Assembly (NCBI GenBank): GCA_014730285.1
Contig: WJIM01000066.1
Coordinates: forward strand, 1-8,257
Direction of reading: 5' to 3'
Source: Candidatus Zixiibacteriota bacterium
GTDB taxonomy: Bacteria; Zixibacteria; MSB-5A5; JAABVY01
DNA length: 8,257 bases
In this document: piece by piece, positions 1 through 5,822 of the stretch
How positions within the stretch are numbered: position 1 is the first letter of the stretch
How the letters are laid out: every line of letters starts with the position of its first letter
Made by a program: the position numbers and the translations under genes
Notes under the pieces: model-generated
What the model was told of the DNA's origin: nothing
Database searches by the model: none
Seen by the model: the letters and a program-made list of their open reading frames with translations, nothing else

Positions 1-663
1 GCCAATATCAGTCATATATATTATCCGGCCGGACAGGTGGGCGGTGACTATTATGATGTCATCCCGATTTCCGAGGATAAATTTATTGTGATTGTAGGGG
101 ATGTCTCCAACAAAGGTGTGCCCGCCGCTCTGGTGATGACGGCCGTGAGGTCGGTCGTGCGCCATGAGGTCAGAAGCAACATAGATATCGCCCGCATAGT
201 GGACAATATAAATCAGACCCTTTGCCGGGATGTCATGCGTACCGACAACATGTTTATCAGCCTCGTAATCGCCCTGGTCGATCTGGCTGAAATGGAAGCT
301 ACCTATTGCAATGCCGGGCATCTTCCGCCCCTTTATTTCAATCCGAAAAATCAGGAGATTTCCCAACTCAGGGCGGGAGGCATGATCCTGGGGCAGTTTG
401 ACGAGGCGCGATATACTGCCGAGACGATCAAGCTCAAATCCGAAGACCGGATACTCTGTTTTACCGATGGTATAACAGAGAGCATGGACCGGGAAGAGAA
501 GCTGTACGGCAGGGAAGGGCTTCTGGAATTCACCAACCGCCACATGAAATTGGAAGATAACAGTTTCTTGAAGGAATTGAAGAAGGAAGTGGATGATTTT
601 TCAAAGGATGCCGGTCCGGGGCAGTTCGATGATATGACCAGCGTATTAATCAGGATTACATGA
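1..663 (+). CDS. PP2C/SpoIIE-family serine phosphatase, RsbU-like (5' partial)
   Basis: This is the C-terminal catalytic domain of a metal-dependent PP2C-type Ser/Thr phosphatase of the SpoIIE/RsbU group. Such enzymes dephosphorylate STAS-domain anti-sigma antagonists in partner-switching pathways. The frame is open from the first base, so the true start and any sensor region (HAMP, GAF, PAS or receiver are usual) lie outside the window; a GTG at 37 falls inside the conserved motif and is not the start. The 220 visible residues carry the family's metal-binding aspartates: GGDYYD (Asp16), GDVSNKG (Asp34), CNAGH (103-107), FTDGITES (Asp156) and FDDMTS (Asp210/211). The catalytic domain looks intact. 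The stop overlaps the next start as ATGA, implying translational coupling with the RsbW-like kinase, and a STAS substrate candidate follows. The phosphatase identity is firm; the substrate is inferred from context. Confidence 0.93.
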   Translation, partial: ANISHIYYPAGQVGGDYYDVIPISEDKFIVIVGDVSNKGVPAALVMTAVRSVVRHEVRSNIDIARIVDNINQTLCRDVMRTDNMFISLVIALVDLAEMEATYCNAGHLPPLYFNPKNQEISQLRAGGMILGQFDEARYTAETIKLKSEDRILCFTDGITESMDREEKLYGREGLLEFTNRHMKLEDNSFLKELKKEVDDFSKDAGPGQFDDMTSVLIRIT

Positions 664-1115
664 TGAAAGATACGTCCAATGAAAGAATCAGTATTTCCAT
701 TCCCAACCGAATGGAAAGCATTAAATGGCTTTACCCCGTGTGCGAAAGCATTTTGGAAGAACTGCCGATTTCCGATAAGGAACGCCATATGATCCTGGTG
801 GCGATTTCCGAAGGATTCACCAATGCCTTTCAGCACGGCAATCAAAAAGATCCGCAGACCGAAATCAAGCTAACCTTTTATCCCGGTGAAAAATCACTCA
901 AAATTTTGATTGAGGATGAAGGAATTTTGCCGATAGATATGAATATAAACAACGTACCGGATCATGTCGATCTGGAGGGAATTAGCGGAAGGGGGCTGCT
1001 TCTGATGCGTGAGCTTGTTGACGAAGCTTATTATGATATTAATTCTAAGGGATTTAACATCTTAACATTGATAACCAATTTCGAGAAAAAATATAAAAAG
1101 GTCTATTCCTTTTAG
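660..1115 (+). CDS. RsbW/SpoIIAB-like anti-sigma factor serine kinase (GHKL ATPase)
   Basis: A 151-residue single-domain GHKL ATPase of the anti-sigma kinase type. Family members use ATP to phosphorylate a serine on a STAS antagonist and, in classical systems, sequester a sigma factor. The N box is clear (EGFTNAFQHG, Glu51/Asn55/His59), as is a G1-like box (EDEG, Asp86-Gly88) and a G2 box (SGRGLLLM, 109-116). Length matches the 130-160 residues usual for RsbW proteins. The start overlaps the phosphatase stop (ATGA); a second in-frame ATG at 663 is equally possible, since AGGA at 652-655 is 4 nt from the first and 7 nt from the second. No sigma factor is encoded in the window, so the controlled partner may be a non-sigma target, as in several partner switches that govern secretion or signalling enzymes. 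The biochemical class is confident; the partner is unknown. Confidence 0.9.
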   Translation: MMKDTSNERISISIPNRMESIKWLYPVCESILEELPISDKERHMILVAISEGFTNAFQHGNQKDPQTEIKLTFYPGEKSLKILIEDEGILPIDMNINNVPDHVDLEGISGRGLLLMRELVDEAYYDINSKGFNILTLITNFEKKYKKVYSF

Positions 1116-1125
1116 GAGATTAGTT

Positions 1126-1485
1126 ATGGAGATCACAGTCAAAGCAGAAGAGGCATTCCATGTTTTCCATCTCAAGGGACGCCTGGATTTGACCAGCTCA
1201 TCCGAGCTCAAGGAAAAAGTGAAAGAGCATTTGGAGCAGGGCAAGGTCAATATCCTTCTCAACATGGCACAGGTGGATTTTATCAATAGTTCGGGACTGG
1301 GAACGCTCGTATCGACGCTCAAGGAAGTGCGCACAGCTAATGGCAGGATCGCGCTTTGTTCTCTGGCGCCTTACGTTCAGGAGATTTTCGAGATAACCCA
1401 GCTATCCCACATTTTCGATATTTTCCCGGGCGAAAAAGAAGCCTTTGCGGCATTCGGACAGAAAAAGGCAGCGCATACAAGCTGA
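1126..1485 (+). CDS. STAS-domain anti-sigma factor antagonist (RsbV/SpoIIAA-like)
   Basis: A 119-residue single STAS domain. In the family this protein binds the RsbW-type kinase when unphosphorylated, is inactivated by phosphorylation on a conserved serine and reactivated by a PP2C phosphatase; all three partners are encoded consecutively here. The signature around the phosphosite is VDFINSSGLGTLVS (50-63); by alignment with the SpoIIAA motif DSSGLG the phosphoacceptor is Ser56, the second serine, with Ser55 before it. The conserved GRLD motif occurs at residues 18-21. AGGAG at 1114-1118 overlaps the upstream stop codon and sits 7 nt before the ATG, so expression is probably coupled to the kinase gene. 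The residue before the two serines is Asn rather than the common Asp, a mild variation. A role as a pure sigma antagonist is not shown; it could equally act on a signalling complex. Confidence 0.93.
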   Translation: MEITVKAEEAFHVFHLKGRLDLTSSSELKEKVKEHLEQGKVNILLNMAQVDFINSSGLGTLVSTLKEVRTANGRIALCSLAPYVQEIFEITQLSHIFDIFPGEKEAFAAFGQKKAAHTS

Positions 1486-1489
1486 GGAG
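1484..1489 (+). promoter_or_regulatory. Ribosome binding site fixing the HEAT-protein start
   Basis: GAGGAG overlaps the stop codon of the STAS gene and lies 6 nt upstream of ATG 1496. An alternative in-frame ATG at 1445 would overlap the STAS gene by 41 nt and has no comparable site, so 1496 is preferred. Confidence 0.75.
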
Positions 1490-1495
1490 CTAACT

Positions 1496-3403
1496 ATGGA
1501 AAAGATCGATCCGCATCAGGAGGAACTCCTTGTATGGCTGAGCAGCGAGGATTTTGATCAGCGCGAAGCCGCCTGCCAGCAGCTTCGTGATTATGACAAC
1601 GATACCTCACGCGCCGCTCTCGTTGCGGCCATTGAGGATCCCAATAAGGGTATTCGCGAGCTGGCGGCCGAAGGCCTGCTTTCTCTCAGTGGTGAACGTA
1701 CAGCCCTTTTCCTGAGTGATCTTTTGGGGCACGAGGATATCTCGATCCGAAATCTTGCTGCGGAAACCATTGCCAAGCTTGGCTCATGCAGTATCGATCC
1801 GATGGTTGAAAAGGCTTCCGATCCCGACAAGGATGTCCGTAAATTTGCAATCGATATTTTGGGTCAGATCGGGGACACCGCTGCCCTTAATACGGTCAGA
1901 AAGGCCCTCGATGATGAGAATCCCAATGTGGTCTGCTCGGCCGCTGAGGCGCTGGGGCAGCTCGGCAGTCCCGAAGCGGTCAATGATCTGGTTAAGATTT
2001 TGAATGAAAACGAGGATGCCCGCCTGCAGGCGGCCGAGGCGCTCGGTAAAATAGGAGACCAAACCGCTCTTGATGCTCTTGTCAAAGCGCTCGACAGCGA
2101 CGATCCGGTGGTGGTCTTTTCGGTAATCGATGCTATGGGGAACATGCAGAATGCTCAAGCCGGGCCCTTTCTGAAAAAGCTTCTGCCGGGCGCCGATGAT
2201 GCTTTAAAAGAGGCTATAATTGGCGCTCTCATAAAGATCGCAAAATATTCCGACCGTACAATTCTGGAAGACTTGCCTGTAAAGCAGCTTCAGGATTGCC
2301 TTTTCAATGTTATCGAAGGAGATAACAGCGAAAACAAGATTTTCGCTTTGGAAGAGCTCGAGCACTGGGAGGGTCCCTCGGTCGTTGATAAAATACTCAA
2401 AGCCCTTGATGATCCGGATGAAGATGTCAGGAACAAGGCCAAGGATGTACTCAAATCCAGTGCGGTGTCATCGACCGAAAAAATTTCTCAGGCGCTTTTA
2501 AACGGCAGTGATGAGTATATCTGCAATCTTCTGGAAACCATAGCCGCTTCGGGTAATTCCCGCTTCGTGCATGACGTCATGAAGCTGGTATATCACGACA
2601 GTCCCGAGGTGCGCGAAGAGGTTGCCTGGACGCTGGGCAAAATCGGCGACCGCAATATCATCAAAGCGCTCTTCACTTTGGCCGAAGACGATGTTGGCCA
2701 TGTGCGCAGCGCCGCAATCAAATCCATCGGCTGGGTTGGGGACGACCGAGATGTGGATAAGCTTCTGAAATGGCTTGACGATCAGTATATTGACGTGCGC
2801 GAGGCCTGTCTGGGCGCGCTGGTTCTGATAGGAGGCCAGCAGGTTATCGATCATTTCCGCAATGACTTGAATCATCCCGAGATAGAACGCCAGAAAATGG
2901 CCGCCACAGCCCTGGGATGGATCGGCGAAAAGGAAGTGGTAGAGCCGCTGATTACCGCCCTGAATCATCCCGAATGGGAGGTCAGGCGCTCGGCGGTTGA
3001 ATCCCTGGGACGCATAGCCGACAAACGTGCAGTCGATCCGCTTAAGGTAATCCTGAATGATGATAACGCCCAGGTTAGAAAGTCGGCTGTTGATGCTGTG
3101 GTCAGTCTTGAAGGCCGCGACGCCCTAAACTCCATAGCCATGCTTCTGGAAGACCAGGATAGATGGGTCAGGTTCCATGCTATAAACGTAATTGGCTCTA
3201 TAGGAGACCATTCCGTAACGGACAGGATTCTGAATCTGCTCTCCGATGAAGATGATATAATCCGTGTAGCGGCTGCCAAGGCGCTCTCAGGCCTTAAGGA
3301 TGAAAGATCCCTGGCGGTCTTAAAAAATATAGTCAATGATTCCAATCAGGATGTTGCCGAGGCAGCATCCCAGGCGCTTGCCGCCCTGGAAAGGGGAGTC
3401 TGA
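1496..3403 (+). CDS. HEAT-repeat (PBS lyase HEAT-like) solenoid protein
   Basis: A 635-residue protein made almost wholly of about 20 helical repeats of roughly 31 residues. The unit reads approximately D-P-x-x-x-V-R-x-x-A-x-x-A-L-G-x-I-G, followed by a second helix ending in L-x-x-A-L. Clear examples start near residues 48 (DPNKGIR), 79 (HEDISIR), 109 (DPDKDVR), 140 (DENPNVV), 306 (DPDEDVR) and 367 (HDSPEVR), and continue to the C-terminus. The segment of about residues 230-345 is more degenerate and has longer spacers, dividing the solenoid into two regular arms. No signal peptide, membrane segment or catalytic motif is visible, so a soluble cytoplasmic protein-binding scaffold is the likely role. 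The bilin-lyase-like name reflects repeat homology only; no phycobilisome context exists. Its TGA overlaps the following receiver's ATG (TGATG), suggesting tight coupling with that response regulator. Its specific function is not known to me. Confidence 0.93.
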   Translation: MEKIDPHQEELLVWLSSEDFDQREAACQQLRDYDNDTSRAALVAAIEDPNKGIRELAAEGLLSLSGERTALFLSDLLGHEDISIRNLAAETIAKLGSCSIDPMVEKASDPDKDVRKFAIDILGQIGDTAALNTVRKALDDENPNVVCSAAEALGQLGSPEAVNDLVKILNENEDARLQAAEALGKIGDQTALDALVKALDSDDPVVVFSVIDAMGNMQNAQAGPFLKKLLPGADDALKEAIIGALIKIAKYSDRTILEDLPVKQLQDCLFNVIEGDNSENKIFALEELEHWEGPSVVDKILKALDDPDEDVRNKAKDVLKSSAVSSTEKISQALLNGSDEYICNLLETIAASGNSRFVHDVMKLVYHDSPEVREEVAWTLGKIGDRNIIKALFTLAEDDVGHVRSAAIKSIGWVGDDRDVDKLLKWLDDQYIDVREACLGALVLIGGQQVIDHFRNDLNHPEIERQKMAATALGWIGEKEVVEPLITALNHPEWEVRRSAVESLGRIADKRAVDPLKVILNDDNAQVRKSAVDAVVSLEGRDALNSIAMLLEDQDRWVRFHAINVIGSIGDHSVTDRILNLLSDEDDIIRVAAAKALSGLKDERSLAVLKNIVNDSNQDVAEAASQALAALERGV

Positions 3404-3780
3404 TGCCGCGGATATTAGTTGTTGATGACGAGCTTTTGATACGTGATTTGCTGTATGATTTCTTCACTTCACGGAATTACGATATCATACTGGCTGAATC
3501 AGCCTCGAAGGCTCTTGAAATTCTGGGGGCCGAGGAGATCGATCTTGTCTTGACCGATCTCAAAATGCCCGATATGGACGGGCTGGAAATGCTTAAGAGG
3601 GCTAATACGAAGGAAAATGGACCGCCGGTTATTATCATGACCGGATTTCCTTCGCTGGAATCGGCTGTCGAGGCCCTGCGGCTTAGAGTAGCCGATTACA
3701 TCGTGAAACCATTCAACATTAACCGTCTCTTCGAATGTATCGAGGCGGTATTGGAAGAGAATGCCCCAGTAGTGCAATAG
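3403..3780 (+). CDS. Stand-alone response regulator receiver protein (CheY-like fold), RR1
   Basis: A 125-residue single receiver (REC) domain without an output domain. Phosphotransfer residues are complete: acidic pair Asp8/Asp9 (VVDDE), phosphoacceptor Asp52 (LTDLKMPDMDG), Thr80 (IIMTG) and Lys102 (DYIVKPF). It should be phosphorylated by a histidine kinase, possibly the CheA encoded downstream, and signal by protein contact. The start ATG overlaps the HEAT gene's stop by one base, with GGGGAG (3393-3398) 4 nt upstream, so stoichiometric expression with the HEAT protein is likely. It is clearly paralogous to the next gene (shared VVDDEL, MTG-P-ES and DYIVKPF). The MTGFPS segment resembles receivers of NtrC or hybrid-kinase type more than motor CheY, so direct flagellar switch binding is not expected. 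Partner assignment is inference. Confidence 0.92.
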   Translation: MPRILVVDDELLIRDLLYDFFTSRNYDIILAESASKALEILGAEEIDLVLTDLKMPDMDGLEMLKRANTKENGPPVIIMTGFPSLESAVEALRLRVADYIVKPFNINRLFECIEAVLEENAPVVQ

Positions 3781-3785
3781 GAGAA
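3779..3785 (+). promoter_or_regulatory. Ribosome binding site fixing the RR2 start
   Basis: AGGAGAA overlaps the TAG stop of the preceding receiver gene and places ATG 3789 at 5 nt spacing from AGGAG. The upstream in-frame ATG at 3735 would run 46 nt into that gene and encode 18 residues unrelated to a receiver N-terminus, so 3789 is chosen. Confidence 0.75.
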
Positions 3786-3788
3786 TTT

Positions 3789-4307
3789 ATGTCAACCGAA
3801 AAAGTATTGGTTGTTGATGATGAGCTTTTCGTGAGGGAACTTTTGGATGAGTACTTCACCAAGCTCAAGTTTACTGTCGATGTGGCGGAGTCGGGCGAGG
3901 CGGCCCTGGAAATGGTAAATGAAAACCGCTATAACGTGGCTCTGATCGATCTCAAGATGACCGGACTGGACGGCCTGCAGACCCTGCGCCAGATCCGTGA
4001 TATGGATTCTGATATCGTCGTGGTTCTGATGACCGGCTATCCCACGGTGGAATCCTCCATCGACGCTTTAAGAGCCGGTGCATTCGATTATATAGTCAAA
4101 CCCTTCCGCTTGAATGAACTTAAGGATATCGTTACCGCAGCTATTAAGGAATACGATTTTCGCAGGGAAATATCCCTGCTCAAGGAGAAAGTCAGGATGC
4201 TGGAGGAATCAATCAAAGGGGAGTCATCTCTTTCGTCTCGGGAAGAGGATGAGGCGGAAGGTCGTCCGGCACGATCCAAAATGACAAAAAGAAAAGCAGT
4301 TACTTAA
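3789..4307 (+). CDS. Response regulator receiver protein with helical, charged C-terminal tail, RR2
   Basis: A 172-residue protein: a receiver domain (about 1-122) plus a tail of about 50 residues. Acidic pair Asp10/Asp11, phosphoacceptor Asp54, Thr82 (LMTGYP) and Lys104 (DYIVKPF) are all present. After Asp54 the sequence is LKMTGLDG, so the usually conserved proline of the D-x-x-M-P loop is Thr58, an uncommon change that may alter phosphorylation kinetics. Residues about 122-142 (REISLLKEKVRMLEES) look like a short amphipathic or coiled-coil helix; the remainder is acidic and then basic (EEDEAEG, then KMTKRK) and probably disordered. No DNA-binding or enzymatic output domain is seen. It is a tandem paralogue of the preceding receiver and ends the first gene block. 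The tail may mediate dimerisation or binding to the neighbouring HEAT protein; this is a guess. Confidence 0.9.
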   Translation: MSTEKVLVVDDELFVRELLDEYFTKLKFTVDVAESGEAALEMVNENRYNVALIDLKMTGLDGLQTLRQIRDMDSDIVVVLMTGYPTVESSIDALRAGAFDYIVKPFRLNELKDIVTAAIKEYDFRREISLLKEKVRMLEESIKGESSLSSREEDEAEGRPARSKMTKRKAVT

Positions 4308-4309
4308 AA

Positions 4310-4347
4310 ATCCCAGATCGGGCCGCAAAACGGCCGGAGTGCGGGAT
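4310..4347 (+). repeat. Two-tier inverted repeat after RR2
   Basis: An inner perfect hairpin GGCCG-CAAAA-CGGCC (4321-4335) is enclosed by ATCCC (4310-4314) and GGGAT (4343-4347), leaving internal loops of 6 and 7 nt. It starts 2 nt after the RR2 stop codon. No U-tract follows, so a classical intrinsic terminator is not supported. It could be an mRNA processing or stabilising stem, or a weak attenuator between the two gene blocks. Confidence 0.5.
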
Positions 4348-4378
4348 AACCCTTTAACATAAATTCAAAAGGGAGTGA

Positions 4379-4438
4379 ATGGGAAAGCGGTCAGCCCGGC
4401 GGCAGGCGCTCTTCCCGGGGGTTATGTATGTTATCTGA
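4379..4438 (+). CDS. Possible 19-residue upstream ORF overlapping cheR start (doubtful)
   Basis: A short reading frame, MGKRSARRQALFPGVMYVI, starts at an ATG preceded by AAAAGGGAGTGA and stops 11 nt inside cheR in a different frame. It spans the whole hairpin just upstream of cheR, so its translation would melt that structure and bring ribosomes to the cheR start. Its purine-rich upstream sequence is at least as good as that of cheR. It has no recognisable homology, is very basic, and could be chance; only conservation or ribosome profiling could confirm it. Confidence 0.25.
   Translation: MGKRSARRQALFPGVMYVI
4381..4416 (+). promoter_or_regulatory. Hairpin immediately upstream of the cheR start
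   Basis: GGGAA-AGCG (4381-4389) pairs with CGCT-C-TTCCC (4407-4416), giving nine base pairs with one bulged C and a GC-rich 17-nt loop. The G-run that would have to serve as cheR ribosome binding site (4417-4421) abuts the 3' side of the stem. The structure may limit or couple initiation at cheR. Evidence is from manual base pairing only. Confidence 0.4.
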
Positions 4439-5390
4439 AGCAACAACACAGCCAAAACTGCAGCATGATGAGTTCATCGCAATCCGCGATTACATCTATG
4501 AGAAGGCAGGCATATGGTTTGCGGAGAATAAGAAGTATCTTATCGAAAGCCGCATTTCCAAGCGCATGGGTGAACTCGGCATTGCCAGTTATAAGGACTA
4601 CTTCTACAGGGTCAAATACGATTCCACACAGAAGGAATTCGAGGCCCTGATGAATGTGGTTACGACGAACGAGACCTCCTTTTTCAGAAATCCTCCGCAA
4701 CTGAAGGCCTTTTCCGATGAAGTCCTGCCCCTGGTTATGAAACAGAAAGCGGAGGCGGGGAACGGAAACAAGAAGATAAAAATCTGGTCGGCGGGATGTT
4801 CCACCGGCGAGGAGCCCTATACGATAGGCATTATCCTGCTGGAGGCGATGAAGTCGCATCCCGGATGGCGGGCGGAAATCCTCGCCAATGATATCTCCCA
4901 GAATGTGCTCTATGCCGCGCGTAAGGGTGTGTATCAGGAAGTTACTCTCAGGACGACCGATCCCAAAATTATCGATCGTTACTTTACCAGGGAAGGCAAG
5001 TTTTTCCGCATCAAGGATGAGGTGAAACGCATTGTCAAATTCAACCATGTCAATCTGAACGACACCCGTCAGGTATCACCTATCACCGACTGCGACATGA
5101 TTTTCTGCCGCAATGTGATGATTTATTTTTCTGATGAGATCAAGAAATCACTGGTCAAGCATTTCTACAAGAGTTTGCGGCCGGGAGGGTACCTATTTAT
5201 AGGGCATTCGGAAAGCCTGCACGGTATCTCAAAATCGTTTAAGCTGGAGTATTTGAAAAATGCTCTGGTATATAAGAAAGAGGCGGCTGCCACTGAAATG
5301 GCGGCCAGGACCAAAAATAAGGTTGCTGATTCCCATACCAATACCATGGATACTCTGGCGAAAATCAGGCAGCTTTTGGAGAAGAAGTAA
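4428..5390 (+). CDS. cheR: Chemoreceptor (MCP) glutamate methyltransferase CheR
   Basis: S-adenosylmethionine-dependent methyltransferase that methylates glutamates of chemoreceptors during adaptation; 320 residues against roughly 270-290 for typical CheR. The N-terminal helical domain covers about residues 12-85, with the characteristic TTNETSFFRNPPQL (79-92). The SAM fold follows: KIWSAGCSTGEEPYTI (118-133), acidic NDIS (154-157, equivalent to the ATDID motif), DMIFCRNVMIYF (223-234) and RPGGYLFIGHSESL (251-264). An extra C-terminal tail of about 35 residues (from 285) ends in a basic amphipathic helix (TLAKIRQLLEKK). Start choice: ATG 4428 is the only suitable in-frame start, but its ribosome site is just a G-run (4417-4421) beside a hairpin, unlike the strong sites elsewhere in the locus. 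It is the first gene of the chemotaxis block. Confidence 0.96.
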   Translation: MLSEATTQPKLQHDEFIAIRDYIYEKAGIWFAENKKYLIESRISKRMGELGIASYKDYFYRVKYDSTQKEFEALMNVVTTNETSFFRNPPQLKAFSDEVLPLVMKQKAEAGNGNKKIKIWSAGCSTGEEPYTIGIILLEAMKSHPGWRAEILANDISQNVLYAARKGVYQEVTLRTTDPKIIDRYFTREGKFFRIKDEVKRIVKFNHVNLNDTRQVSPITDCDMIFCRNVMIYFSDEIKKSLVKHFYKSLRPGGYLFIGHSESLHGISKSFKLEYLKNALVYKKEAAATEMAARTKNKVADSHTNTMDTLAKIRQLLEKK

Positions 5391-5412
5391 ATCCTTAAAG
5401 AGGTGAATATAT

Positions 5413-5784
5413 ATGAAACAGACAATAATGATTGTTGACGATTCACCCACCGTGTTGAAATTCGTGAGTTACAGCCTTAAGAATTCGGGGTTTAAAGTGG
5501 TGACGGCTATGGATGGTATGGATGCCCTGGAGAAGCTTTCCAGCAACGAGTCGAAGGTTGATATGGTAATTACCGATCTGAATATGCCCAATATGGACGG
5601 GTATGAATTGATATCGACTTTGAGGCGTAATGAACAATTTTCCGACACGCCCATAATCATCCTCTCCTCAGAGGAGGATGAGGCGGATAAAAAGAAGGGT
5701 TCCGATGCAGGTGCGGATTCGTATCTGACAAAGCCGTTTAAATCATCGGTGCTCCTTTATGAAGTAAGCAAATTTTTATCATGA
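5413..5784 (+). CDS. CheY-like single-domain response regulator, RR3
   Basis: A 123-residue receiver protein with a complete active site: Asp9/Asp10 (IVDDS), phosphoacceptor Asp55 (ITDLNMPNMDGYE), Ser85 in place of Thr (IIILSSEED) and Lys107 (YLTKPFK). DDSPTV and DLNMPNMDG are typical of chemotaxis-associated CheY proteins, many of which are not the motor-binding form. The ATG has a good AAAGAGGTG site (5397-5405) 7 nt upstream and lies 22 nt after cheR. In two-CheY organisms one copy often acts as a phosphate sink or an adaptation regulator while the other binds the motor; the canonical CheY follows directly here, so this copy is the better sink or adaptation candidate. That division of labour is inference from family precedent, not visible in the sequence. 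Confidence 0.92.
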   Translation: MKQTIMIVDDSPTVLKFVSYSLKNSGFKVVTAMDGMDALEKLSSNESKVDMVITDLNMPNMDGYELISTLRRNEQFSDTPIIILSSEEDEADKKKGSDAGADSYLTKPFKSSVLLYEVSKFLS

Positions 5785-5810
5785 TTTGGATCGTCATCTC
5801 TTCTTAATTG

Positions 5811-5817
5811 AAGGAGG
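5811..5817 (+). promoter_or_regulatory. Ribosome binding site fixing a GTG start for cheY
   Basis: A perfect AAGGAGG lies 5 nt before GTG 5823. The longer reading from TTG 5808 would place this Shine-Dalgarno sequence inside the coding region, so GTG 5823 is the supported start. Confidence 0.85.
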
Positions 5818-5822
5818 AAGTA

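Noticed and set aside
1496..3403. Phycobilin lyase function for the HEAT protein
   Set aside because: The similarity is limited to the generic PBS-lyase HEAT-like repeat; the locus has no phycobiliprotein or pigment gene.
3403..4307. RR1 and RR2 as a single receiver gene split by frameshift or a tandem sequencing artefact
   Set aside because: Each has a full active site, its own ribosome binding site and diverged sequence, so they are genuine separate paralogues.
4321..4347. Rho-independent terminator after RR2
   Set aside because: The stem is only 5 bp with a 5-nt loop and no T-run follows; listed as an inverted repeat of unknown role.
4322..4350. Sigma-28-like promoter (CAAAA followed by GCGGGATAA) before cheR
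   Set aside because: The -10-like element has an extra base relative to GCCGATAA and the -35 match is poor; the same bases form the inverted repeat. Too weak to annotate.
4320..4423. Cyclic di-GMP (GEMM) or other riboswitch before cheR
   Set aside because: Short matches such as CGCAAAA and GGATAACC do not assemble into the conserved GEMM core and paired elements; a covariance-model search would be needed to claim it.
4375..4650. 91-codon plus-strand frame starting at GTG and overlapping cheR
   Set aside because: Low-complexity translation without domain features, mostly inside cheR in another frame; the conserved CheR frame accounts for the region.
4431..5048. 205-codon open frame on the minus strand opposite cheR
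   Set aside because: It is a shadow of a strongly conserved cheR reading frame; the translation has no recognisable domain and cheR explains the conservation.
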